This document shows, in pieces, positions 1-9,532 of a stretch of DNA of 16,166 nt. How positions within the stretch are numbered: position 1 is the first letter of the stretch; every line of letters starts with the position of its first letter. The translations under genes were made by a program, and so were the position numbers. Source of the stretch: Pinguiococcus pyrenoidosus (Eukaryota > Sar > Pinguiophyceae > Pinguiochrysidales > Pinguiochrysidaceae). The stretch spans positions 1-16,166 of the forward strand of contig JAAMXY010004506.1 in assembly GCA_019677205.1 (NCBI GenBank), read 5' to 3'. Under the pieces are notes generated by a model, which did no database searches, was not told the origin of the DNA, and saw nothing but the letters and a program-made list of their open reading frames with translations.

Positions 1-3000
1 CCTCGTCGGCGATGAAGCCGTTGTACAACTGGCGCAGCGAGCAGTTCCGGTCGTCGTGAAAGAAGGACGTCTCCAGCATCGCGTCCAGCACCGCCTTGCT
101 CGGGGCGCGGATGGACGTGCGGATGACGAACCCCGGAAGATGCAGGGGATTCAGCAGCTGCAGAAGCGGCTCCTCCGCCGGACCAGCCTTCTGCTCCAGG
201 ATGACAGCCTGCGTGCAAAATCCGGGCACGCAGGCTCTCCGAATCTCGGCGGGGAGGCAAAGCGCGGCGTCGGCGCTCTCGGCGCTTTCGCCGCTGCGAG
301 TGAGGAAGCAGCTCTCAGGAAAGACGGCCGTGACGCCGGCCAGGAAGAGCGGCCCATAGCCGCGATGGTGCGCCTTCCGTATGCCAGACCGGACGGCTTC
401 CGTCACTTCCACGGCCGAGACCGGCGCTTCCACAGCGACGACGATCTTCCTGACGGTCTCTGACGCGGCCGAGGCGATGTCCAAGGCCATCTGGCCCAAG
501 TCCGGCGCTGCGAATGTCTGATTCAGCTCCGTGGCGTGGCTTCGCGAAGAAAGGGGCGTCGGCAGGGCCATCACGGGGATGATGGGACAGGCGTGGGACA
601 GGCTCTCCAGCGCGAGCGCCCTCTGGGCCAGCAGGCGTGCCCCAGTTCCCGGTCTCGGCGTCATGATGACGTGGACTGGCGTCGCACCCGCGACGACCTC
701 TCCGCAAGTCGAGGGCTTCGTGCTCTCCGAGAGCGACGCAATCGGGTAGTCGTTTCCACTGGAAGCGAGGTCGATGAATGCCCGAGCCTTGGCGACATTC
801 GTCGCGACGAGCTGCGCCACCGAGGTCTCGATCACCATGTCCAGATTCGGATGGTCCCACTGCACGAACCGGCATGGCCCCTCGTCCGCCAGCAGGCCAC
901 CGGTGGCGTCCGCGTCGGCATCGGATGAGCGTTCTCGTCCCTCAGCAATGCGGCGCCAATGCGGCAGCGCCAAGAGCAGGGAGGTCGAGGTGCTCACGGG
1001 GAAGGCAACTAGGTCCACCTTCGAGCCGAGAGGCGCGTCGCTTCGAAGGACCGGCAGGTGGCAGTCCAGAACACCTCTGCGTACGCCGAGCAGCAGGAAC
1101 GAGCTGTCCGACCACGGGCCGAACCACCCTTCCTCGCCAGTGTCGCCGAGCAGGCCATCCTCCTTTCTCACCAGGGAGACGGTAGCGATATCGGTCAGAA
1201 CGCTGAGCGCTAGGACAGCGTCGGATCCCCTCTGGAAGACGACGCCGCCTTCGTGCATGACCACCCGTCCGCGGAGAAAGGGCAGCAAGCTGCTCTGGAG
1301 GGCGACGAAGCTCCTCTCCTCAGATGCCACGGTCGGGCCGAGCCAGAACTGATTCGATTCCGGCGGCGGCATCCGATATGCCAGCTGCAAGGACTGCTGG
1401 AGCCCGTGGGTTGCGGCCGCTTCCCGCCCATCGGCCGGCCAGAAGGACATCGGCGGCCAGCATCGGTCGCCGGTCAGGACCCGCGGGACTCGCGACGGAA
1501 TTCCTTTCCCGCTCAGAATCGTCTCGCCGACGGCCAGGGAGCCCATCCTCGCCAAGTTGGAGACTTCAGCTCTCAAGTACACGAGGAGCCTTGACGAGTG
1601 CATGCCCGTGATAGTTGAGTAGGCCTTCCCCGCGGCACTGATGAACTCGGCGTGGACATTGCAGCTACTCGCCTCGACCATCGGGTCTCCGGCCAGTCCC
1701 CGCAAGTCGAACTCCTCTCGCAGCCGACGACGCAGCGTCGGAATGATCTCCTCTTCCAGCGCGCCTGCGGCCACAACGGCCTCTTTCCAGCCCTGGGCCA
1801 AGGCCTGCGACGCGTTGGCATGCTCCGCGCAAGACTGAAATGCGGCCACCAGCGCTGCGTAAACACCCAGGAGCACGCTCGCCGAAGGATCCTCCATGGC
1901 CTGCGGCTCCTTTTCGTCCTCGTCGTACTTGTCCTCGGCCTCGAGGTCATGGAGGTGGAGGGCCTCCACCGCTTCCTCCCCTTCATCCGGCGTGTACGGT
2001 CGCCGTGGGGCGCCGCCTGCCGTCAGGAAGAACGTGCAGCATTTCTTGGTGCCGGAGAAGGACTCGGAGGTCTCGATGATGAGGTGAGTTGCAAGGGCCG
2101 GCCTTCCAGCGGCTCGAGCATCCCTTAGCTGGTGCTGCTGCGCCGTGTGCTTCCTGGACGGCATCTCGTTTTGGCTCAGCAAGCACGTGCGCTGCCCAAT
2201 GAGCACGCGAGGCCCTGCAGGCGCCTCATAGGGGACAGCTGGCGATGGCAGGGGCTTCTCCCGACGTCGGTTCTCTTCCTGGACGCTTGCGAACTCGTGG
2301 TGGATGGCAAGAGCCTCGGCGATGTCCGCCTCGCTGAGCAGAGACCTCTTGGTCGCCGCGCTTTCTCTAGCGCCGCGGTCGATGATGGCCCTGGTTCCTT
2401 CCAGGATGAGGCACATCTGCCGCGTCCCCTTGCCGAGCACATGCTCCAAGCTGAGCTCATCCCAGCTGTGAAAGACCTTGATGAGCTCATCCCTCACATC
2501 GCGCAGTTGATGCCGCATGGTCAGGAAGCAGCTGCCGCCCAGGTTCTCCAACGCAAAGGACTGCACGAGAGGCCAGTACTCGACGTCCTGGAGCTCCATG
2601 CCGTCGTTCAGCGCAACGCCAACGGAATCGCCCTCGCGGAGATGGTCAAGGATCATGCTCCGGAAGGCCTGGACCTTGGCTATCTCCCCTTGCTCGACGT
2701 CCTCCCGCTGCTCCGGCGAGAGCGTCCACTCGTCGAGCTCTGTCCAGAGGGCCCTTCGCTGCTTGAACAGCGCACAGGCGTCGCCGCTGCCATCGTGGAA
2801 CAACGAGACGCTGTCCTTGGTCACCAGGACGACTGCCTCATCTAGAAAGCCAAAGCCCGGAGAGTGCGCAGTCTCTCTCAAGTCCTGGTTTGAAGGGAAT
2901 CGAAACAGATCAGAAGAGGAGTGCCGACGGGAAAATTGCAGGAAAAGAGCCCAAAAGGCCTCATTACGGCACAAAAAAGCGCAAAAACTCGGCCGGATCG

Positions 3001-3285
3001 TCACCGAATTCGGCGTGAAACCACCGCGTTCTCGCGCTATTCTACACGGAATCCCAGCCACTTTGGATCCCCAGGTGCATCTTGCAAAGGCGCGGGGAAA
3101 GGGGGCCAACATACCTGAAGAGGAACGTCTTCGAAGAGAAATCTCAGGCATAAATGGCTGAACACGTTGCCTTTCGCGTCGCATCCACCGATGAACAACA
3201 GCGCGTCTGGGCCATCTCCGCCGCAGATCTGCTGCAAGGCCCTCAGTCTCTCGAGTCCAAAGCGTTGCTGGCGAAAAGGGGCCAT
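1..3285 (-). CDS. DAAF9: DAAF9-like dynein axonemal assembly factor (C20orf194 family), partial at its C-terminus
   Basis: Exon 1 is 3285-3115 (57 codons, ATG at 3285). It ends in a perfect CAG|GTATGT donor. Exon 2 starts at 2836 after a 278-nt intron, in phase 0, and stays open to base 1, so about 1002 residues are visible. I recognise the family from memory, not by search: an N-terminal PDALLFIGGCD strand, then AVVLVTKDSVSLFH (from residue 58), the motif WPLVQSFALENLGG (145-158) followed by FLTM, and a later CCTFFLT segment, in the order of human DAAF9 (1177 aa). That protein assists cytoplasmic assembly and ARL3-linked delivery of ciliary dynein. About 150 residues would lie beyond the window. 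Residues around 2000-1890 form an acidic, D/E/K-rich linker. The exact acceptor is less certain: an upstream TAG lies a few bases away but gives the wrong frame. The gene shares a divergent promoter with the RNA-binding gene at 3839. Confidence 0.7.
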
Positions 3286-3838
3286 ATGAGTCGCTCCGTT
3301 TCGAGAAAGTGCGGCGTAAATCTTGAATTGCGTCAGCCATTCAAGCAAGAAATGCAGCTTTTGAATATTCGGCTGCGGAGTCTTGTTTCCATCATTCCAG
3401 ATTCAACATCCGGGGAACGTCCGTTTCAGATTCTGGATTCCTCAGGTACTCTGCGGTCGAATACATACTGTAGTACCTTGCCTTTGGCGTTTGGTACGGT
3501 ACCTACTTTCGAACGTCGACTTCCGACTTCTGGGGCGAGTGTGACATATGGAAAGATGCGATGCAGTGTCACCGCAGGCGCCCGAAGAGCGGCGTCCGCG
3601 GATTGGTACGCGGCGGCGCCGAGACAGGCGTCGCTTAAGCTGCGCCGCGAGCGCGCCGAAAGCGAGGCACGCGCCGGCGCGGGACGTCCCAAGGTATGCT
3701 CTCCGTTTGTACAGGCGGGCGCGAGGATTCCCACTTATACAGGCGGGCGCGAGAATTCCCCCTTCTCCGCAACCCATACATCCGGGCGCACCTGCGCCTT
3801 GCGCCGCTCTCTCTTCATCACCTGCGCCACACGTTTCC
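3286..3838. promoter_or_regulatory. Divergent promoter region between the DAAF9-like gene and the plastid RNA-binding gene
   Basis: This 553-bp gap separates two start codons that face away from each other, so it must hold both promoters. I see no convincing exon. The plus-strand open frame crossing it (3154-4026) is explained by GC-rich sequence and runs antisense through DAAF9 exon 1. The clearest structure is the pair of 22-bp direct repeats at 3711-3760, about 80 bp before the RNA-binding gene's ATG. No TATA box stands out. Confidence 0.5.
3711..3760. repeat. Two direct 22-bp repeats, 28-bp period
   Basis: The copies are 3711-3732 and 3739-3760, and they differ at one base (ACAGGCGGGCGCGAG, then G or A, then ATTCCC). 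The exact 28-bp spacing and the position shortly before the ATG at 3839 suggest a duplicated transcription-factor site or a promoter element. The function is inferred only. Confidence 0.7.
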
Positions 3839-4853
3839 ATGTCGCTTTCCGCCGCGCTTCTGTGCGTGCTTTTGGGCAGCCTCCCGTCCCTGCCGACTTC
3901 CGCGCTCCGCTGGCGGCCCTCAGGTACCTTTCCCGATCAGCTGACCGCGCGCGTGGGCGTCGTTTGACCCGTTCGCCTCCGCCTTCAAGTGTCGCGCGGT
4001 GTCGCTCGCGTGCGCGCCACGGTTGACAACTTCGGCGACGCCGGAGAGCCCGTGGCGGTGAATGCGGCGGAGGAGCTGGACCTGCCGGACGGCGCGGTGG
4101 TGGAGTTCATCGGCGAGCAGAAGCTGGTGACCGGCACTGTGCGCTTTGTGAAGTGCGCGCGGTGCTTAGCGGTGTACACGGTGACGCCGCAGATGCTGGG
4201 GCCCAAAGGCCGGCGCATCGAGTGCAGCGTGTGTGGCAACGCGTGGTTCCAGTCCAGCGACAAGCTCTACGACCTCAGCGACGGCTACGGCATGATCCCC
4301 TACCCCAGCGAGAAGGCCGCGAGCATCCGCAGCGACGTCATCCACGGCCGCGAGATCGGCGGCGGCCGCCGCCGCAAGCAGGGCTTCGCTCTCTTCGTGA
4401 CCAACCTGAACTTCGACACGAGCGAGGCGGACATCGAGGAGCTTTTCCAGGAGTACGGCCGCCTGACGAGCATCAAGATGGTAAGGAGCGGAGCAGACTG
4501 CCTAGGGACGGGCTTGCTTTGGGAAGAGCTTTGGAAAGGCCGAGCTGTCTCACTGAAGAATCCTCGGGCTTCTTTGGGACGACCGGTAGGTCCGCGAAGT
4601 GGATGGGAGGAGCAGGGGCTTCGCCTTCGTGGAGTACGACGACGAGGAGGCGGCCAAGGTGGCGTGCGAAGAGCTAGACGGCCTAGACTTGGACGGGCGG
4701 ACAATCGTCGTGAAGGTGAGTGGAGTGGAATCGGCGCTCTGCGAACCACTTGCGCAATCGTGGCTGTTGCCTCACAATTGACACTAATACGTCGCACTGT
4801 GCCTGGGAAAATGCCCGCAGCCGAGCACACAGGACGGCAAGAGAGGAAAATAG
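3839..4853 (+). CDS. Plastid-targeted RNA-binding protein: MJ0042-type zinc ribbon plus RRM
   Basis: Four exons join in frame: 3839-3923, 3990-4480, 4590-4715 and 4821-4853 (introns of 66, 109 and 105 nt), giving 244 residues. Residues 1-21 are a signal peptide (MSLSAALLCVLLGS...PTSA). The next residues, LRWRPS, resemble the start of a transit peptide for complex plastids. C84-x2-C87 and C107-x2-C110 with CGNAW form a zinc ribbon of the bacterial MJ0042/CXXC type. The RRM follows, with RNP2 LFVTNL (163-168) and RNP1 RGFAFVEY (201-208), the latter interrupted upstream by intron 2. The tail is short and basic (PSTQDGKRGK). By family knowledge the RRM binds single-stranded RNA; a role in plastid RNA processing or translation is inferred. 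The first intron joins the presequence to the mature protein, a common arrangement for acquired targeting signals. Confidence 0.85.
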
Positions 4854-5194
4854 GACGACTCGATCAAACAAACATCTAGCTTCTTTTTGTCTGCGCCTTG
4901 CACCCCAAAGCCGAAGCGGGCGCTCGCGTCCCTATACCTTCGCCAACTCACCGGCAACGCACCATAGCGGTGTCCGGGCCGCTCTGGCGGCGCTCCAAGT
5001 TGGCGAGACATCCTCCGCTACTGGCCTGCTGCTCTTGCTCCCGGGTCCGGATAGAAGGCCGCGCGACACAGCTCATGGACCAAGGCAAATTCTCACCGGA
5101 AACACTCCGAGCCTTGCGCGACACCGAGAAGGGGCACCACGTACCCCTTTGCTCCTACGCTTTTTCTTCGCCTTCCGCCAGCGACCACGGCACC
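4854..5194. promoter_or_regulatory. Spacer and presumed promoter of the 5195 gene
   Basis: This 341-bp stretch lies between two genes in the same orientation. A frame open from 4898 continues in phase into the ATG at 5195, but the upstream part has no recognisable protein character, and starting there would bury the signal peptide. I therefore read it as 3' UTR plus promoter. It contains the perfect inverted repeat listed separately. Confidence 0.4.
4940..5006. repeat. Perfect 9-bp inverted repeat, arms 49 nt apart
   Basis: TCGCCAACT at 4940-4948 is matched by AGTTGGCGA at 4998-5006. The arms flank GC-rich sequence about 190 bp before the ATG at 5195. It could be a paired binding site or chance; the loop is too long for a terminator-like hairpin. 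Confidence 0.5.
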
Positions 5195-6231
5195 ATGAAG
5201 AACGCCTGCCTTGTGGCCCTCCTCGGGCTGCCTCTCGCGGCCTCCTGGCGACGCCCTGGACCCTTGCTCTCGACGCCCGCGCTGCCCAGGTGGGAAATCC
5301 AGAGCAAGGAGGCCCCTGGCGGCTGATGTGCTGGCTTGCAATCTAAGTTGAACTGCGCCACAGGACCTTCCGAACCAGCCTCTTTGTCAAGGAGAAGGGG
5401 GATGAGGAGCAGACGGTGCAGGACCTGGACCTGGACCAGATGTTCGAGGTCTTCGACGCCGCTGACAAGACCGTCTCCGATGCGGAGGTCAAGACGGCGA
5501 GCACCCCCAAGGTGATCGCATGGACAGCCTGCGGCCTGAGGGCCACGCCTCCACACCTACTACGACTGGCATGTCCCGTGCAGCACTGAGTGGAAAAGCT
5601 CGTAGGCTAGCAGCGAAGACGAGGAGGAGGACAACCCCAACACCATCGACATTGTGAAGCGGGTGAAGCCTCGTGATGACTGGTGGAGCGAAGGGCCCCT
5701 CGCCTCCCCCTTGCAGGGCGTCGCCAAGGTGCGCTTCGTCCACCTTGACCAAGTGGATGCTGAAGCTGAGAAGACGGACGAAAGCGAATGGGAGAATCGC
5801 GGTCTGCTGACGACGCTGCGGCATGGGAAACGCAGGGTGTAGAAGATGATCCCCTGGACAACCTCATCATCAACTCGCCCATCCCCTCCGGCGCATTCCT
5901 CGGCGTCGCCGTCGTCCTGGCCATCGCCTTCGTGGGCTGCATCTTCCAGCTCTTCTATGATAAGGTGAAACGCGAGCTGTGGTTTGGACTTGTGGCCCCT
6001 TCCCGGCAGCTCCCCTAACCCGTCTCGCAGCCTCCAGCGCCCGTGCTTGGCGTGCCGCTCACGGGACTGATCTTTGTTCTGTCGGGTACGAGCTTCCTTC
6101 CTTGGCCCTTGGACTGATGTCAGGAGACCCGGATGTCTCACGTTTTCTCCGCAGGGCCGTCCTTTTTGCTGTCTTTCTTGGCGGCGATCAAGAAAGGCAA
6201 CGCGGAGACCGACGCGGACTGGAACGAGTAG
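5195..6231 (+). CDS. Unknown plastid-targeted protein with two membrane helices
   Basis: Six exons close in frame: 5195-5289, 5364-5511, 5606-5728, 5836-5964, 6031-6085 and 6155-6231, with introns of 74, 94, 107, 66 and 69 nt, giving 208 residues. I do not recognise the family. Residues 1-17 are a hydrophobic signal peptide (MKNACLVALLGLPLAAS), followed immediately by WRRPGPLLSTP. Trp at +1 and a basic, Ser/Pro-rich stretch fit a bipartite complex-plastid presequence. The mature part starts with an acidic, soluble segment (about 40-135, including SSEDEEED at 83-90). Helix 1 (about 137-161, SGAFLGVAVVLAIAFVGCIF) and helix 2 (about 168-194, including SGPSFLLSFLAA) are joined by a PPAP turn. The tail is acidic (DADWNE). 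A thylakoid or envelope assembly or scaffold role is possible but is inference. It is convergent with the next gene, 132 bp away. Confidence 0.75.
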
Positions 6232-6363
6232 AGCTCTCTCATGCGAATTGGATGAATGCCAGGCGCTGACGCGAGCATCTTGAAACTACGGCTGCGAAGA
6301 AGCATCATGCCTTGCTTGTCGTTTCCACTCGACTCTCCGACGCTCGTCCGCTGACGAAACGCC

Positions 6364-9300
6364 TCACGTCAGCAAACCGTGGTAGCCATCGCGAAACGGC
6401 GACGCCTCGCCTCCTCGGCGCGATCTCGCGAAGGGTTGAGAAGCGTCCTCGGAGAACTCCGACTCGTCGTCTTCGGTTTCGCTTTCCTCTCCCCTTTGCG
6501 TGTCGTCCAGCGCGACGCTGTAGTACTGCAGCGTCTCCAGGGCGGTGCGCACAGTGTGAAGCTGCCAAGCAAGACATGCTCGAAAGCTGAGAAGCCCTGC
6601 TTGTCAAACGGCGCACCACTTCATCTTCTTCCCTTACCTCCGTGCGGGTGGCGCTTGCCTCGCCGTAGGCTTCGGATACAAGTTTGCTCGCTTGTAGCCT
6701 CAGCTGCAGAAGAAAGCGGGCGCAAGGAACAGGGAGCACACGTCATCAACTCCTCTTGCGGAAACACCAGTTTCAGGCCTTTCCTACCTCCTTGATCTGA
6801 TGCCAGCTCTCCTCCATTTGCAGCTGCGAATGCACAGGTCAGCAACCCAGGGTAGGCCATTCCCTTTCTGTGACGGATCCGCACCTTCAGGAGCTCTCGC
6901 AGAAGTCGCACTTCCTCGCGAACTTCTTGCAGCGCGCGATCATTTCTTTCAGGAATGCTCCCGAACACATCCATATTGTCAAAGCTTGTCCGGGCGTCAA
7001 TTTGAGAGCTTCGCCCTGCGGGGAAGAAGCATATGAAAGACGACGGAGGCGCGATGCGGCGTGTGAGCAGCGATCCTCCGGGGATCAAGATCCTAGCCCT
7101 ATATAACCCTCTCCAGGACTCTTACCAGATCTTCCTATTCGAGAGCGCAGGGCCATCGCCTCCTTCAACGCCGATTCCAGAGCAGACTTGGTCGCGCCTG
7201 GACTACTCCCTCCAGCGACAGATACAGCGTCGGTCGATACCCGCGCCGCCTCGACCCCGTTTGACAAGGGTGGGAAGGAAGCCGGGCCTTGCTGAGCTTC
7301 AGCGGCCTAATTTGGAGCATGATTAGCGTGTCTCTGCTGCGACGACCTCGCTTCATCTCAAGCCCAAACTATCCACACTTACCTCCAGAGTTTCCTGTCC
7401 ACTGGAAGCGTGCATGCCTGCAAGGGTGCTTGCCCGCAGGGGAGACGTTCCGCCCTGTTGCAGCTCCTCGGCCTTTGTGTTGGCAAGGGAATTGATTTGC
7501 CCGTGAGCGCCAAAGCACCAAAGCACCAAAGCACCAAAGCACGAAGAGCACGAAGAGCAAGAAGAGCAAGAAGAGCAACTAGGAGTTTCTCGCCCGATCC
7601 CACGAATGGCTTTACCTTCCGCACGGCCGCCTCGGCCTTCATTCGCACGACCTCGCTCTTCGTCCCCATGTAGAGCGTGTTCATGTGCTGCAGTTTGGTG
7701 TCCAAGATGCCACACTTGATCTTGAGCTCCGTTCGTTCGCTCTCAAGCTGCAGATTGCTCAGGCGCAGGCGCCGTATCTCCTCGTAGAGCTGGACAAGCG
7801 CACGCACCATGTTGGTTCCCGTGCTTGTCTTCAAACGAAAAGCACAGATTCGACACAAGCTCACCTCCTCTGTGGTCTTCGTGCCGAACCCGCGGCGAAC
7901 TGCTTCCTTGTCGTAAAGCTCCTGCGGTGGCTCAGCATCGCCCTAAGCAGACAAGGCATTAGGAGTGTCCTCCAAGCAACTTCCAAGGAAAACCCACACG
8001 AGCACATGCTTACCAGTGTTGGCTGCGCTTCTCCGCCTTTCACGCTGTGCATGAAATCACGGAAATCCTCGGCATCCTCCAAATCAGCATCCTCCAGTAA
8101 ACCGGCCCCATCTGCGTTGTTCTTTGGCTCGTCCGTCGCTCCCGTGTGAATTCGCAACAGGTTCGGCCTTCCTCCCAACCTTGGTGAGAACTTTTGCTTT
8201 CTCGAGCGTCGGCGGGTCGGTCCTGAAGTGCTCGTCGTGGACACCGTCTTGGGGGCCGGAAGTCTTCCCCGATCCTCCAGCCCCCGCCGCGGAGTTGCCC
8301 CGACGAGACCCGAAGCGTCGCCAACATGCAGCCCCATGAGGTCTTGGATCGCAGACGTAACTGTCAGCTGGTTGATGAACGGCACGTTGTCGAATCGATG
8401 CCCTCACCTTCATCCTCAAGACTTGACATCACGGCTTTCCCTGCTGCCGGCGACACGTGCTGGAGAACTTCGTCCGCTTCTGTGTCCGCTTCTGCGTCGG
8501 CTTCTGCTTCCCGGAGATCGTGGACTTCTGACTGTGCCTCATATTCTGCCCTTGAGACCTGATGGAAGAGCTTGGACAGGTGACGTCTGCCGCCCGAGCA
8601 GGTGTTGTGATGAGTAGTCTCTCCTGTCTTCGTCTCGCTCGCTTTTGTTCGTTTTGTTGCACTCACAGCTTTACAGACTGCTCCCGCGGGATTTCGTCGT
8701 CGTCCTCGTCGTCCTCATCGTCGTCGTCCTCATCGTCGTCGTCCGGCGTCCATGTTTCTTCCTCCTCTTCTTCTTCTCCAGAGGCCCCGGCGTCAGAAGC
8801 CTCGGCATGAGCATGCATTTCTGCCTGAGTCCGCTCCTCAGTGAATCCTTTTTCCTCGGAGATCGCAGCGTCAGCCTCTCTTGGAGGCTCTTCCGGCGCA
8901 TCGGGCTTCCAGATCGTCTTCTCTTCCTGTGGAACTGCGGCCTCAGTTGGCACGAGAATCTTTCTCCCGACGCCGGGTGCCCCAGTGGCCTCCTCTCCTT
9001 CGCGCTCTGGGACGGGGGCTTTGCGGCTGGGTCGGCGTTCGGCTGCAGTCTGCTGGCCGAAGGACAGTCTCCGTTGCTTTTCGTACAGGTCCATTGCGTC
9101 GGAGACTTCTTCCGCGCTCATATCCGCGTGAACTCCGTCGTCAAACAGCACTTTGTACTTCTGTCCACTGCTCGAAACAGCGACGACAAGAGAGATGAGC
9201 GCCGCAACTTCTTTGGAGCTCTTTTGCCCCTCTCCCACCTTGCGGCCAACACGCCTCCGAAGCGCACATCGCCATCTTCGTTCGCGATCGCGATTCGAGT

Positions 9301-9532
9301 GCCGGTGGGAAGCTTGGCGAGCTCGGGCTCAGCCTCGTCTGTCTCCGGAGGCGGTGTGGACGCCGGAGACCAAGATCCGCCGGGGTCGTCTTCGAGATTT
9401 GACACCTCCTGATCGCTCCTGCAGCGCAGCATTCTGAGCACTCGGTCCTCAGAGGTGCTTTTAGACGGGTCAGATCACAACGCACCCTAAAGCGCTGGGA
9501 GAAACGCCGCTGCTCCACATTTCTTCGATCAT
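6364..9532 (-). CDS. Acidic coiled-coil protein with an N-terminal Tudor-like domain, about 13 exons
   Basis: Proposed exons, 5' to 3': 9532-9486, 9418-9239, 9167-8667, 8550-8408, 8360-8014, 7942-7865, 7828-7616, 7472-7383, 7291-7126, 7015-6885, 6823-6788, 6703-6638, 6561-6364. They give about 731 residues and end in TGA. Across the second junction the sequence reads LPTGTRIAIANEDGDV, then GQKYKVLFDDGVHADMSAEEV, the two-strand pattern of a Tudor/SGF29-like fold (inference). An acidic region follows with a run of Asp/Glu (8694-8744). The later exons have heptad-like helices: LVQLYEEIRRLRLSNLQLE, ALQEVREEVRLLRELLK and VRTALETLQYYSVAL. I do not recognise an orthologue. Weak spots: the first exon (an ATG at 9432 is an alternative start), the 8551-8666 intron, and whether 7829-7864 is an intron at all. 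A chromatin-reader or cytoskeletal adaptor role would fit but is not shown. Confidence 0.68.
7511..7579. repeat. Intronic tandem repeat shifting from 8-nt to 9-nt period
   Basis: On the plus strand, about four copies of CAAAGCAC-type 8-mers pass into about four copies of GAAGAGCAM-type 9-mers. The array lies wholly inside the 7473-7615 intron of the Tudor-like gene. On the transcript strand it is CT-rich (GCTCTT, GCTTTGGT) and could serve as an extended polypyrimidine tract. Confidence 0.75.
8694..8744. repeat. Coding GAC/GAT/GAG microsatellite (Asp/Glu run)
   Basis: About 51 nt of imperfect GAC/GAT/GAG triplets on the minus strand encode a run of 17 Asp and Glu residues in exon 3 of the Tudor-like gene. 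A shorter Glu run (GEEEEEEE) lies just upstream in the protein. Such tracts are length-variable and often mark disordered, histone-binding or scaffold segments. Confidence 0.8.

Noticed and set aside
315-875. Minus-strand 186-codon open frame
   Set aside because: It is out of frame with the longer minus-strand frame that runs through the whole 1-2836 region and reads as a coherent protein.
2132-2845. Plus-strand 237-codon open frame
   Set aside because: It is the antisense of the DAAF9-like exon 2, which has the protein-like frame; long shadow frames are expected in GC-rich coding DNA.
3286-3348. Upstream extension of DAAF9 exon 1
   Set aside because: It begins with TTG; the ATG at 3285 starts just before the conserved N-terminal part.
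3154-4026. Plus-strand 290-codon open frame
   Set aside because: It runs antisense over DAAF9 exon 1 and through the promoter; its product is low-complexity Arg/Ala/Ser and matches nothing.
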